64,000 bases of DNA from Bedellia somnulentella (GCA_963576735.1 OY755171.1:7192001-7256000); one strand, 5' to 3'; positions 1 to 12,126 are shown, numbered from the stretch's first letter. Notes: generated by a model not told the origin, from the sequence alone. Program-made: numbers and translations.

Positions 1-1410
1 GATGTAAGTTATATGAAAGTAGGTAAAATAAATAAAATGTAAAATCATTTTAAAGAGTGTAATTAGAGGTATGTTGGCGATTTTTTTTCTATCGAGCGAA
101 AATTTATTAATCATGTTTCAAATCGCCAATTTCACTGCAGAAAAGCCTCAAGATTTCGATGTATTTTTTTCAAAACCATATTATTATAAACATACGCCTA
201 ATAAAGTTTCAAAAACCCTGTTCGTTGGACTAACGGCACCTTAATTCATTGCAATATTCTTCCATCCTCTTTTTTGCACTTCTGAATAGCGCCTTATATT
301 TACATGTGTCATCATCTCGTCATCGTCACAGTAGTGCCAAATAATTGCTAAGGCACTGTAAACCGAGAAGAAACCTGATGAATTACAAGCATAGAGAGCT
401 TAACTAAGTTATTTAAGTTTTCAATGATTACAAGATGAGAGTTAAAAAAAGACATACGTTTAAGTCAGATAGAATTATGATGCCACTGGGCTGCTCTGAC
501 GGTGCAGTTATGAGCTACAATAGTTACCATATTAAATTCGGATTCGAAGTCAACAAGAAAACCTTATAGTTTCGCTTTTTCTGCGTGTCCGTGGCGTTAC
601 TTGCAGGTCTTGGGTCTATCGGGTACTTGGGTAGAACTGGTATGACTTGTTTAACCATAGTTAAACACATACAATAGGATTGCTAAAATGGCTAACTTGA
701 TTTGGTTCATATTCGTTTGACATTTATTAAGAAGACAAACTACAACTTTACTTGCATTAATAAAGTCAAAGGCGTTTTAATAAATTCTCAATTTGATACA
801 AATCTTTAAGGTCTCCGATTGTGTCGTATTAGTTTTGATTGCAGATAAAAGGACCAAACTCTATAAAAAACTCACATTCGTGAGATACTATCTAAATAAT
901 TTCAAAACAGGAAGAAAAGCCAAAGAATGACAACATCGCTAGATATTATACTATGTAATGTAGTTAGCATCACGTAATGTTCGTACACACGACTAGCAGT
1001 TTCCTTAACATAGTTAGCTTGCACTAATGCATCGTTGAGTGCATACCTTGGTTTCACTCGCCAGAACAGTTGCAGTAGTTAGTGAATGTGTAATACGAAT
1101 ATCTGATTCGTCTCACTATAATTTCAAACGATAACGATGATCATACATAGAAACATGATTATAAAACCCTAGAAGGCGAAGAATTGTAAATTTCTCAGCT
1201 CCTTAAGAAAGTTGAGTGGGTATAAGATCGTAAAACAAAGATTGTTAGTGATGGAAATGGAGTAATACTTTTCTAAGCCAACATTTCATAGCTATATGAT
1301 CAAACCTATTTTTACCATTATTTTTCAATGTCCTTTTTTAAACGGAGTCTTTGGTATGTTTTTACTTTATTGATACTCTTTGACCAATAATTATGGTTTA
1401 GGCCTATCTA
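1..1410. other. No recognisable gene or element
   Basis: AT-rich sequence with only short ORFs and no repeat family seen elsewhere in the window. It lies upstream of the first epoxide hydrolase exon that could be recognised, so it may hold intronic or 5' sequence of that gene. No N-terminal exon could be identified in it. Confidence 0.4.
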
Positions 1411-1412
1411 CC

Positions 1413-1512
1413 AATACTCACGGCTATAAATCCAAAAAAGGGAAGCTTCTATTAGAAGTTTGGTAGAAAAAAATAGAAAAGGTAGAAAAAGATGGTTGGT
1501 GATGATGATGAA
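1413..1512 (-). repeat. SINE-A remnant
   Basis: The segment reads ACTCACGGCTATAAATCC and then a worn form of the SINE-A body, including the motif around TTGGTGATGATG. It is a strongly decayed copy in minus orientation without visible duplications. Confidence 0.55.
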
Positions 1513-1802
1513 TATTCAGCAGAAATCCTCCAGTTATTAAAAAAAAAACAGCTAAACCCTAAGGCACTTCGTACGACAATTACACAGGAAGAAATGGGTG
1601 CTTTTGAAAGCCCATACGACGACTCATCTATTATTGTTCATCTCCTGTAATTTTCTTCGGTTACTAGCTGACCCTGAAAAATATCACTTAAGCACGAAAA
1701 GAAAATATTAATTAGTCTTAATAATTATAATAATAATAACTTTAGTTATTAAAATATTAATAACTTTAGCCTCTTCCGTCTTTATTAATATATAATATAA
1801 TA

Positions 1803-2330
1803 ATAAATCATTTATTTTCAGACAACAAGGTCCATATAATATTAGTAAACTTAGTCTATGTTAGTATTTTACAACTTGGTAGGCAGAGGCTTTGATATCT
1901 GATGCGCAGCCCTGAAGCGCCGGAACACTATTCCCTCAGGCCAAAAATTCTCTCCTAGCAGAATCTTCTCGTGGACTGCGGGAACCTGGAGCCAGTAGGA
2001 TTTGAAGTTAGTAGGCCTACTGGGCTCCAGACGTGAGATGTTGAGCACGGTTATGGGACCGAGGCTCGTCTGCTCAATGTGACGCAAGATATCATTGTGC
2101 GTCATCTGTGGAGCTACTCGTGATATATAAATATCCAGTACCGGTGTTGCAGCCTTCAAGGGGCACGAGGCTGCTGGGACGGTACCACGCTTATTCCTGT
2201 TGTTAGCACGACGTTTGGGTTTTTTCCCAACCAGGGTAAATCCATCGTCGTCTCCAACAGTCTTCGGCGCGGCACGAACGGGCGCGGCTCGGTTCTCCTT
2301 TCCCTCCCTCCGTCTGGTAGTTATATCCGT
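1803..2330 (-). pseudogene. Fragment of a mobile-element ORF1-like protein with its 3' UTR
   Basis: The minus strand encodes about 96 residues at 1869-2159. The same frame continues upstream to about 2320 through a basic stretch (KKPKRRANNRNKR) preceded by DDDGFTLVGKK. The core DIYISRVAP ... FWPEGIVFRRF resembles the RRM-like carboxy-terminal region of nucleic-acid-binding ORF1/gag-like proteins of insect non-LTR elements, as I recall them. After the stop, the minus strand runs into a short 3' UTR with TACTAACATAG and an AATAAA. The same UTR module recurs at 48057-48116. No complete element surrounds it, so it is probably a 5'-truncated or domesticated fragment. Family identity is from memory of sequence style only. 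Confidence 0.5.
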
Positions 2331-3515
2331 TTATTGCTACGTCCTCTGACAAACCCATATTTTCCTTATTATTTTACTGACTCATTCCCATATCTGAAAG
2401 ATTAGGAATTATACTTAGTTACTCGGATCTTTGATATAGATAAGTTTTGTATCTTTTTTATTACTAATGCCTTTTAGACCTTTGATAACGTAGTCAATCA
2501 GTCGATTAACAAGTGTCCTGTAGAAGGCCAAGATTATTGAGATTGCAGGTTCCAATTTTAACCCTACGGAGAGCATTTATGCAATGAATAAGAAGTTGAT
2601 GTTTGTATCTATATTTAAGTATTTTGTATTTGCATAAACCCAATTAAATTTGTCGTCGTTTTACTGACTGAAACCATATAAATAATATACTTTGGGACTA
2701 AATTGATCTATGTGCTTTTAGCTGCTTATACATCCATGTATCTAAACATCATAAGAATATTGCTTACTTATACTCACCCTGATCGACAATCAACAGGTTC
2801 CTGACAAACCTCTTTTGCTTCCCTTAATGAAAGAGAGAAAGTGTAGTGTTTTTGATCATTCCTTTAGAATCGGAAATTAAAATATGAAAGGGAATGATAA
2901 AGCATATAGGGTTATTATGATTAATATCATAATGAATAAAATTATAGGAAGTATTGATAAATGGAATTATTATCTAAGCAAAGGTTAAAAATTCAAATGT
3001 AATCTAACATCAGTAATTTGAGATTATTCATCAAACGGGGTAATTAAATGAATTAAGCATTTTTTTAAAATTATATATTTTACAAGACTTATTTTAATAT
3101 GTAGATGCATTATTTAAAAAAAGGTATGCCAGAGGTCGATCTAGTCATCAGTTTCACAGCTATTCTCTCAGTATATTTCTATATAATTAGCATGAGAGAA
3201 ATATGTATATAGGAAAATAACAAAGAATTAACAATATTTCACAATAAATAATTTAAAGCAATTTGTGTATAGGAAAACATTTAATGTAGTGTTTCTTCAA
3301 AATCTACATAAGAGTTTGATATAAGTACAATGGTCAAGGATCTATTAATCACACCCATTTCAAAAACCAGTTTTTTGTTCCTAGGTCAATGCCTTACTAC
3401 GCACTACTGGTAACGGCCAAACAAGTATTTCAAGTTAAGCTCGAGAGCTTAGCAAATTATGTTAATGGTCCTACTTACCACGTCCTTGTCACTTAGCTTT
3501 TTCCGTCTGTTACGT
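2331..3515. other. Mostly unassigned; one LINE 3'-end remnant
   Basis: No coding signal. At about 2765-2825 the sequence (ATACTCACCCTGATCGAC, then CCTGACAAACCTCTTTTGCT) resembles the extreme 3' coding end and tail of the LINE at 39711-42485 in minus orientation. It is a short, worn remnant. The rest shows no recognisable element. Confidence 0.35.
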
Positions 3516-3704
3516 TTAAAGAACTTATTCCATTTGTCTGAATAAAGACGTCTGAAAGCCACAGAATCTGAATTCAGACTAGTGGAATAACGTTCAGAAC
3601 GCTAGAACTGAAATTTGTGTAGTGGAATAACAAGCGTCTGCGGCAGTAACTTCGAAGGACGTCTGAATTCAGCAACGACAAAGTGTAATGGAATAAGCTC
3701 TTAA
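3516..3704. mobile_element. Small TTAA-flanked MITE-like element
   Basis: A 189-bp unit bounded by TTAA on both sides (3516-3519 and 3701-3704). The two ends are inverted repeats: AGAACTTATTCCATT on the left and the reverse complement of AATGGAATAAGCTC on the right. The interior repeats CGTCTGAA and GAATTCAG motifs. TTAA duplication and short inverted ends fit a non-autonomous piggyBac-type element, though its ends do not begin with CCC. A related right end lies at 12870-12935. Confidence 0.6.
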
Positions 3705-4163
3705 GACAACCATCACGCTTTATCCTCACCCGAAGGGGCGGCAGAGGTATTATGTCTTCGGGACATTGTGTGCACTTAACCTGGTTTCCAAGGGTTTTAC
3801 CTGATAACGGTTATAAAGTTCCAAGGGCTGCTATTTTCAAGTTTAATAAAACTGTGGGCGATATTTTATTACGTTTATTTAGAATCAGTTTAGGAGTTAT
3901 ATGAGGAATTTGGCCTGAATCTATAATTTCATAATGGAACATGAATGAACCGAACACAGCTTTCTCCATTGCCCTTAAAGTGATTCTGAGATTTCTTATA
4001 AGAATAATTGTACGACCACGTGTCGTTGTTGTTGCGTAGTAACATAATAACCGGTACCATATACATATATCTGGTATGCCTTTGTTATCTTAAAGCGGAA
4101 AACTTTAACAAGAATAGAAACACAATTAATAGTGTCATTATTGAGAAATAATTTGTCATTTGT
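3705..4163. other. Intergenic or intronic; a possible SINE-B-like scrap
   Basis: At 3720-3755 the text TTATCCTCACCCGAAGGGG followed by CGGCAGAGGTAT resembles the 3' module of SINE-B in minus orientation. Nothing else was recognised. Confidence 0.3.
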
Positions 4164-4352
4164 TAAAAACTATTGGGTATTGGGGCTTCTTAAGTGATTG
4201 TTGGGCGATCCGGATTGAGCCTTATCACCAGCAACCATTATTTACAATCCGTTTCCCACTCAACTTATAAAAGTGGCTGAGGTTTTTTAATTCCGAAGCT
4301 CTAGCTACCACTTTTTGGAATTTATGGCCGTGAGTTTATGTATGTATATGTT
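4164..4352 (+). repeat. SINE-A, degenerate copy
   Basis: A plus-oriented copy lacking the first part. It begins near TATTGGGGCTTCTTAAG and ends GTGAGTTTATGTATGTATATG. Many substitutions indicate an old insertion. Confidence 0.7.
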
Positions 4353-4417
4353 GTTAAAAAGAGTAGGTAGTTCAAAATATTGAGATCGTCCGACACCCTC
4401 GCAATAAGGCTAAATAA

Positions 4418-4632
4418 ACTGTGTAGTGTCAGCTAAAAGTAGCACAAATCCATTTCTCGCTATGGGTAATATTAAGCTCGGGCGATGTGGCTGGAGAACC
4501 ATCCTTAATTATCATTCTTTATTTTATAATTATTTCCCCACTCTACTTCCAAAAGTGGCAATCGTGTAGAGGCATTTCTTGTGCTGAAGATCTGGCTACT
4601 CCTTTTGGTAATTACAACCACGAGTATATCGT
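4418..4632 (+). repeat. SINE-A, degenerate copy
   Basis: Starts with the SINE-A 5' end (TGTGTAGTGTCAGC) and ends near CCACGAGTATAT. It has internal deletions, including part of the GGCGACTAACGG region. It lies in tandem behind the copy at 4164. Confidence 0.65.
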
Positions 4633-4999
4633 TTATTGGTAAATGGAAAACTTTAGATATCTATTGATTTTCCAGTCGATTGATTCGAATCACATTCCCT
4701 AGTTGTGTAGGTAGACGTAACATTTTATATTTATTGCTCATACAACGTAGGATATCCTGCGGTATTACTCTCATTATTTGATTTTCATGTAGTTAATGCT
4801 ATAACTTCTTCCTTATATGCAATGGCTTCACCTCATTTGTATTTATGTAAGCGCGATGACAATTTGGCTACTTATGCAAAGATGTGCTGAAAGGTTAAGC
4901 AGGACGCTTTTTTCTTAAACAAAGTTTGGATGAAACTTTATCGATCGCCTGAAAGTACAATCAGAAGCAAATGTTTTTTTATTTTATATTATGTTGTGT

Positions 5000-5250
5000 T
5001 CACGTAGAATACCACTACCCCATTTCTTACCGTGGGTGTTTGTAAGAGGCGACTAAAGTTATGTATAATATATAAAATGTTACGGCTTTTTAAGTGATTT
5101 TTGGGCGATGCGGTTGGAGACCAATCACCAAAACCATTTATTTTACAATCTTTTCCTCACGTAATTTCCAAAAGTCGCCAATGATTATCTTATTCTGAAG
5201 TACAGGTGCCCCTTCAAGGGATTAATAGCCAAGAGTATATGTATGTATGC
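5000..5250 (+). repeat. SINE-A, worn near-full copy
   Basis: Contains AATACCACTACCCCATTTCTT, AAGAGGCGACTAA, GGGCGATGCGGTTGGAGACC and ends GAGTATATGTATGTATG. It is about 140 bp upstream of the first recognised epoxide hydrolase exon. Confidence 0.75.
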
Positions 5251-5387
5251 CATTTTGTACCTGCTGTTCTTAAATATTTTTCCTGACATACATTTTACTA
5301 CTCAGTCCGAAAAAAAGGCAGCCGATGAGATCAAATTGCCTTAGTCTAAATTATGACATAATTATTTATTGAATATTTTTCTTTAAG

Positions 5388-8300
5388 GACACCAAACTAC
5401 ATTACATGGAGAGCGGTGATCCCAGCAAACCACTAATGATATTCGTCCATGGCTTTCCGGAATTCTGGTATTCATGGCGATATCAGATCACTGAATTCAA
5501 CCGGGATTATTGGTAAGAGAACGGTATGGATTTCTCACATAACCACGAGTCTTACCTTTCACACTTCGCTTATACTCCAATGTGGTAAACCAACTTCGGT
5601 TAAAACTAGGCTTGTTGATTATTCTATTGTTGAGTTTCTGTTTTTGACATTGTATAAGGAGAAGTATACTCGGCGTGTTTTGATTCAACTAACTCATCCT
5701 AACTAAACTCCTTTCCTTGTACGTATACATAGGGCCCTTTAAACCTTTATCTGAAATAACTATCTCCCTTACACTTAATGTTCCCGGAGTACCTCTTCCT
5801 TTATTTCACTCTCTCTCTCTAACTTCTCAGTTTATAGCGCACCTTTTTGTTACAATCTTCCACATTTGTTCTTAAAAAATATATACTTATAACAGTTTTT
5901 TATTAAACAGGTGTATCGCCGTAGATATGAGAGGCTACGGAGATTCAGAACGACCGGAGGGAATTTCTTCCTACAAATTGGAGTTACTCGTGGAAGATCT
6001 AAGAGATCTCGTACGCCAATTAGGTAACCATTTTTTTTTGTTTTGCATATACATATACCCACGGCTATGATTCCCTAGAAGGGGTAGCCAGAGCCAAGGA
6101 ATTATAAATTCCTCAGCCACTCTTGGAAGATGAGTGGGGAAAAGGCGGTAAAATAAAGGTTTTTGGTGATATGCCTCCAACTGCATCGCCTAAAAATCCA
6201 ATAAAAAGTCCCAATACTCTTAGTCGCCTCTTACGACACCCGTGGGTAGGAAGGGGTAGCGACATTCTAAGCCGGCACTACACGGCCTTTTCCCCACTCA
6301 ACTTCCAAAAGTGGCTGAGGAATTTATAATTCCTTGGCTCTGGCCTCTCTTTTTAGGGAATTATAGCCGTGAGTATATGTATGTATGTATCGTTTCAAAC
6401 TTTGTTATAATTCGACAGTATCACTGGGCAGTTATAAAGGGAAAATATAATGTGAAATAGTGTAACACAATCAACTGTGACGGGGTGCCAACAACGGCTA
6501 AAACCACTTAAGACAAGAAACTTTACTATTATGACAATCTCGCTAGAAAGTACACTTTGCACAAGAAATCGTGATCTCTATGATTTGTTTATAATAATTG
6601 TAATAAAGATCATTTCGTATAGTTGATGAAGATTTGCCACCATTATAGACACCAACGTTTTATGAATAGCTTCTTTTCCATGGCAAAAAATATTGTTTCA
6701 GGATAAACTCATCCACAAAACATCCGAGTAATATAGGTAGTTATAAAACAATACATTATTAATAGCCTTGCTTCTATTCAAAAACCGTGGAAAACAGATA
6801 GGATATTCTTAAGTATCTTTTAATTACGGTTTCCTAGTTTCTAAGCCCACCGATTCGTTTTCAATGTCACTATTACGTGAGTTTTGCAAAATCATAACAC
6901 TCGTTAATGAAAATAGGGTTTATTGTAAAAAAATATATAGCTTTTATTAACTATTATATTAAAACAGTCTAAACAACCAAGCCACACCACAGTCTTCATG
7001 ACTGTATATTACATTTATTTATGTGCATATAACATGCATTATGCATTTTACAATCCGCCAATAATTCCCCTAAATAAAGCTGATGAGTCTGAGCGAGATG
7101 CTGTCGTGCACGCTTACAAAAGTTTCTCCCGGTAATAAGTCTGCGCAGTGAAAGTAGTTCAGGATACTGTACCGCCTTCTTGGTTGGCAAGGTACCGCGT
7201 ACATAGATGCGCGAAACTTTCTGATTTGTAGAGTTAGTGCTAATTTCTTAGACTAACTAAGATTTCAACACTTGTAGTGTGAAAATTTCACATTAGGTTA
7301 ATTTGATTATGTATTATGATATGTGTATGCACAGCTCCCAGGACAAATTTTAGACTGCTCTTTGCCGATACAAGATGTAGTTTGGTGACTTTTTTGCAGT
7401 TACAAGGCAGAATTATTCTTTTATGCATAAGTGTCACAAACTATATTGACTAAGTGTGTATTTAAAATAAGAGTACTCATACAATTAGGGTTGTTTACTT
7501 AGTTTGTCTTAGGCTGATTTCCATAACTTACAAGGACCACATACTGCATGAATTTTGATCAAAGGGAGAAAATTTAGCAAATGTTTACCAAACATTTAAA
7601 AGGATAATACGAATAAGTTTTAATACCACCAATACCACACAACAACTATTAACAGCGCAAGATGCTATATTAACACAGCTATTTTACCATTTTGCAGGTC
7701 GTGAAAAATGCATTCTAGTGGCTCACGACTGGGGTGGTCTAATAGCATCGGCATTCCGTGACACCCATCCCGATGCCGTGCTTGGTATTGTTATACTGGC
7801 CAGTGCCTCTTTGGACTGTTATCACAAACTAATGTGGGATAGTGCTGAGCAAATGAAGAAGTCATGGTAAGTACCAGTACCATTAGGTATTTCAATTAAC
7901 AAAACTGTTAAGACTGAAACTGGTTTCCCATAAAATGTGACGAAGGAAGATTCTTATAAGTTATAGTCAGCCAAACCCACGAGCCTGAGACCTTCTTATG
8001 TCGTCTAGTCCAAGTGTGACTGATGTATAGTTGATTCCGAAACTCTGGATCCTATATAGATTCTTGTTCTGGAAGGTAGGTCTTCCGCTGTTGGTGAAAA
8101 GAATGCCTGTTCAAAGAGTTGTATTTGTAACCATTAATTGTTGTTTTCGTTATGTCCTTAATAAAATATTGGATTTGATAGTTGAGAATTAAGACCTACA
8201 ACCTGCTGTGTAGTGTCGGCTTAGAATAGCACTACCCCATTTCTTCCGGTGGGTGTACGTAAGAGGCGACTAACGGTATTAGGACTTTTAAGGGATTTTG

Positions 8301-10393
8301 GGCGATGCGGTTAGAGACCCATCACCAACAACCTTTATTTTACCATCTTTTCCCGACGCAACTTCCAAAAGTGGCTGAGGAACTTCAAGTTCCTTAGCTC
8401 TGGCTACCCCTTCTAGGGATTTATAGCCGTGAGTATATGTATGTATGTATGTAATTAAGACCTAGCATCACATCTTTTCATTAGACGATATTGAGGATTA
8501 CTGACTACTACATATTTAACCGTGCCGTATGGTGCCAGCTTAGAGTGTCACTTACATTTTCTGCCACAGGGTGTCGTAAGACTAAGGGTATGGGGTTTTT
8601 TTCAGGGCAATGCGGTTGGAAACCCGTCAAACGATACTTAAATCCTGCCATCTTGTCCCCTCTCAACTTCAAAATGTGGCTAAAGAGTTTCTAGCTCTAA
8701 AGCTCTGGCTACCCCTTTTTGGGATTTATAACCGTGAGTATATGTACGTATGTACATATTTAACAAGGTTCTATCCGGCTATAAAGGAATATTTTTATTG
8801 CTTTGTAATTGAGAAGTTAACTTATCTATATTATGCATAGAAACTAGTTTACTTGAATGCCTACTTTCTTAAACATAGTTACACCTACTACCACTGAATT
8901 AGTTATATACAACATGGTATTAATTTTAATCTTTTTGTCAAGTTCTCAAAAAGTTTTTTTTTCAAGGTATGTGTTTATGTATCAATGTCCCGGGATCCCA
9001 GAAAAACTGTTACGAATGAATAATTTGGAAGCATTTGACAAAGTCATGCTCGTTAAGGACAAAAACACCATTACTGCTCAAGATTTGGAATGCTACAAAT
9101 ATTGGTTTGGAAAGCCTCGTAAGTGTTAAAACTTTTTCATTTTAGAGCTTTGAAGTTGTAATGCTTAAGTCAAGAATTTTTACGTACATATCGACTGATG
9201 CAAAGGTTTATTGAAGGCTCTGGGCATATGAGGATAATGGGGCCCCTATGACTGTGACAGAACACTATTTTGTTAGAATAGATAAGTGGAAGAGACAGAG
9301 TAGATCTTAGCGATATCTTTTGTCGAACTAGAACCTCAGTCCGTTAACAAATAATAATTCGACAAATTACTTTAACAAATTATTTTTTGTTTATCTACAG
9401 CTATCAGGCCAGTAAAGTAGTTTTTTAGAAATTTCCCGCTCTCTATTATTTGTAAACAAAAACGTAGATATTTTCTTTCGTGTGCTTCGATCATTGATCG
9501 AGGTTCGTTTGTAAAAAAATGTTTTTTTTATATTTTTTTGATTAAATATCTCGAGAACAACGCATCAGAAATCGAGACATGATGCATATAGCTTTTAGAG
9601 AATTTTACGTACTTAGTATACCATTAAATTGTATTTTATATATTTGAATGTATCTTAGCATGTTGAAATCGGAAAGCCTAATTTTTAGATAAGAGTAGAT
9701 TAGCTTCTCGCATGTAAAAGTTGTAAGCAAATTGGTATAATCAGTAATTTAGGTTTGTATTTGAATCAAAAAAAAAATTCGGCAATAAATGTCGATTATC
9801 GTTTCATGATCTCGCATGGTCGAGGGGGCCCCTATCGATCACGGGGCCCTGGGCACTTGCCCAGACAGAGTGCCCAGTGGGAAAGATGGGTTTGGACTGA
9901 TGCCATTTAATAATTAACCTATAAGTTTTTTTGACTTTGTAAGCATTTCAATAAATAATATGGTGTTGATAAAAGATTTCCTATTTCATCTGAATAATAC
10001 TAATTCGATATTTTTTTATAAATCTAAATACAAGTTCTCGAGCACACAATTTTTAGAATAATACAGTTTATTTTTTCAATTACTCTATTTAATCATTTTG
10101 TTAATAGTATGTTCTTCATTTCAGTTGCGTTAACACCACCGATAAATTACTACCGAGCGAATTTCAAATACGTCTTACCAGAGAAAGCACGCTGTGAGAA
10201 ACCTGTACCGTTTTTGTGCGCACTGGCAGCCAACGATGCCTTTTTATCAAAGGATCTTTTGGATGGCATGAAGAAACTCTATGCCCACATTGAAACCACT
10301 GTAGTAGATAGCTGCGGTCACTTTTTACAGCAAGAGGAACCACAGATAGTAAATAACCTTATTAGGCAGTTTCTTGCCAAACACAAAATTTGA
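5388..10393 (+). CDS. Epoxide hydrolase 4-like alpha/beta hydrolase (five C-terminal exons)
   Basis: Exons at 5388-5512, 5911-6023, 7698-7866, 8967-9118 and 10125-10393 join in frame through GT-AG introns to give 275 residues and a TGA stop. The protein shows the oxyanion motif HGFPEFW, then DMRGYGDS, the nucleophile elbow HDWGG (Asp, exon 3), the lid tyrosine in INYYR, a probable acid Asp in NDAFL, and the catalytic His in CGHFLQQ. This order fits EPHX4-type soluble epoxide hydrolases, which open epoxides to diols through an Asp-ester intermediate. The carboxy half is particularly close to EPHX4 as I remember it. Family members carry roughly 70-90 more N-terminal residues, usually with a membrane anchor. 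That exon was not found, so the gene is partial at its 5' end. Introns hold several SINE-A copies. A juvenile-hormone epoxide hydrolase is less likely because those belong to the longer EPHX1 group. Confidence 0.9.
6046..6282 (-). repeat. SINE-A copy in the epoxide hydrolase intron 2
   Basis: A near-full minus-oriented copy from CCCACGGCTATGATTCCC to CTAAGCCGGCACTACACGG. It begins only about 20 bp after the exon 2 splice donor, so it sits at the very start of the intron. Confidence 0.85.
6283..6393 (+). repeat. SINE-A 3' half, head-on to the preceding copy
   Basis: A plus-oriented fragment from CCTTTTCCCCACTCAACTTC to GTGAGTATATGTATGTATG. It directly abuts the minus copy at 6046-6282, so the two form an inverted pair. 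Confidence 0.85.
6394..7697. other. Intron sequence of the epoxide hydrolase gene
   Basis: AT-rich intron with no repeat family or ORF of interest recognised. The acceptor is TTTTGCAG before 7698. Confidence 0.6.
8199..8452 (+). mobile_element. SINE-A, full-length with target-site duplication
   Basis: A complete copy running from CTGCTGTGTAGTGTCGGC to the TATG tail. A perfect 12-bp direct repeat AATTAAGACCTA flanks it (8187-8198 and 8453-8464). The duplication length and tail show retroposition. It lies in intron 3 of the epoxide hydrolase gene. Confidence 0.92.
8520..8757 (+). repeat. SINE-A, diverged copy
   Basis: Plus orientation, from GTGCCAGCTTAGAGTGTC to GTGAGTATATGTACGTATG, about 70 bp after the copy at 8199 and in the same direction. 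It is more diverged, hence older. Confidence 0.8.
9119..10124. other. Intron 4 of the epoxide hydrolase gene with a possible DNA-element relic
   Basis: Two GC-rich patches, GGGGCCCCTATGACTG at about 9239 and a longer one at 9826-9875 (GGGGCCCCTATCGATC, CGGGGCCCTGGGCAC), bound AT-rich sequence. They may be the ends of an old DNA transposon, but no clear inverted repeats or duplications could be defined. Confidence 0.3.
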
Positions 10394-10482
10394 ATGGGAC
10401 AGCGTTAAAATAATTCTGTAGTTGTTGGATATTGTTCCAAAGATGTTTTTTGTTGATGATTAGACGACTGTTGTTACTGATT

Positions 10483-10488
10483 AATAAA
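10483..10488 (+). promoter_or_regulatory. Poly(A) signal of the epoxide hydrolase gene
   Basis: AATAAA lies about 90 bp after the stop codon and is followed by a T-rich stretch (TTATTTGTTTTCTTG). This is the expected place for 3' end formation. Confidence 0.6.
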
Positions 10489-10872
10489 ATATTTGTATTA
10501 AGTTATTTGTTTTCTTGATAAATCTACGCATCGATCATGAGGCTTTTCGGCTGTCCCAAAAAGAAAAGCAGTATGGCACAGTAACCATTTTTTTCAGGAG
10601 AGCGAAAAAACATATTTTTGGTGAGCCACACAAAATTTAACAATAATCGACCAATATAAGTATTGGGTGTCATGGATACTATGATTGCGCATTTATTTGT
10701 ATTTAAAAGAAGTAGATTAACTGATTCGTGCATGTTTTACGGCACTAAATAACTTAAAATTTGTTTTCATGATTTATTTAAATCTGGATTACCATATAAA
10801 AACACAGCAACGTACCTTGTTCTATTGTAATTTATGGTTATTTACTATAGCAGAGAATAAATAACCACTACA

Positions 10873-11034
10873 ACATACATACATATACATACATATACTC
10901 ACGGCTATAAATCCCTAGAAGGGGTAGCCAGAGCTAAGGAATCAGAAATTCCTTAGCCACTTTTGGAAGTTGTGTGGGGAAAAGATGGTGAAATAAAGGT
11001 TGTTGGTGATGGGTCTCCAACCACATCGCCCACC
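10873..11034 (-). repeat. SINE-A, 5'-truncated copy
   Basis: Minus orientation, with a long CATACATACATATAC tail followed by a well-conserved 3' part. It stops after CCAACCACATCGCCCAC, so the 5' third is missing, as expected for incomplete reverse transcription. Confidence 0.88.
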
Positions 11035-12126
11035 ACTACAAAACACGGTAAATACCAAAATAATTGGAACTAAACCTTTTTAAATTGCGGTACGGTCAGC
11101 AACATAGTCACTTCACCCCATACCTTTGTATGCTAGAACTAACTGAAAATTTTTCAAAGGGTCTCCATTGAGTCGTGGTCACCTCTTCTTTTTTGGCCAA
11201 TCAAATTAAGCATCGGGTTTCCACAATCTTGATTTTCTATTGACATTGCTACACAATATTTTTAAGTCTTAGAAATCAGAAACTGATTGCTTTCTAGTAA
11301 TTTTTGTTCAATATTACCGTAAACGGAATCATCACTCATATGAGTGTGACCGTTTGTTAGATAGCAGCAATATGCAGCAATCAAAATTATTCTACTCCGC
11401 TCCATTCTCTTTAAAAACAGTAAATTACGCTTGCAAAAATAATTACATCCAGTAAAAACGTGCTCTAGCGCCGATGCGACGAACGGCGACAAGTAGCTAC
11501 CGCATCCCCCGATGTACCTGTAGCCACCTCCAACGAATACCGTGCGGAATCCGTTTCGCGCCAAATAGAAATTTCATGAAATTTAGGTTTAAATGTTGAC
11601 GGGCATGTGCTTTACAGTTAAATTTGTGGGCATCATCATCGTTTTTCAAGCATAATCCCCATATAGGAAACCCAGCAAGTCTCATTCACAATTAATAAAA
11701 AACAGTAAGACTCGCGACTTACTCTGTTTAATTTTGGTAACTGTTCCTTGCTGCGTTTAGTTTTTGGGGATCGCTTTTTCACAAGTGGACTTGCTGTGTT
11801 TTTATTTTTTTTATCTCGAAAACTAGAGCCTCTTTTGATGAACGGGTCTTTGCATCTTGTAGGGACTTGCTTTATTTGTAGAGTGATGTTGATACCTAGA
11901 TTTCGAGCACCATGTGCCATACTGCTTTTCTTTTTGGGACAGCCGTTTTGTACATACATACATTCATACAGCCAAGGGCCCATTTATGCTATTTTTTACA
12001 ACATCGCTCAAGCAACGCTACTCATCCTCGGACTACGCATCGCATATATTTGGTGGATTTGATTTTATCATATATGAATTTGTGTTCATAATGTTCAATC
12101 TTCATAATATTTGTAATATTTGTTTC
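11035..12126. other. No gene assigned; weak coding hints on the minus strand
   Basis: The minus strand has overlapping ORFs at 11262-11564, 11497-11685 and 11636-11983. The last is rich in Lys and Arg and contains NGCPKKKSSMA, also encoded in a 33-bp inverted copy at 10548-10580. No family was recognised and frames change, so this is at best a broken coding relic. Confidence 0.3.

Noticed and set aside
5449..5706. 85-codon plus ORF
   Set aside because: It is in a different frame from the conserved epoxide hydrolase exon 5388-5512 and reads through the splice donor.
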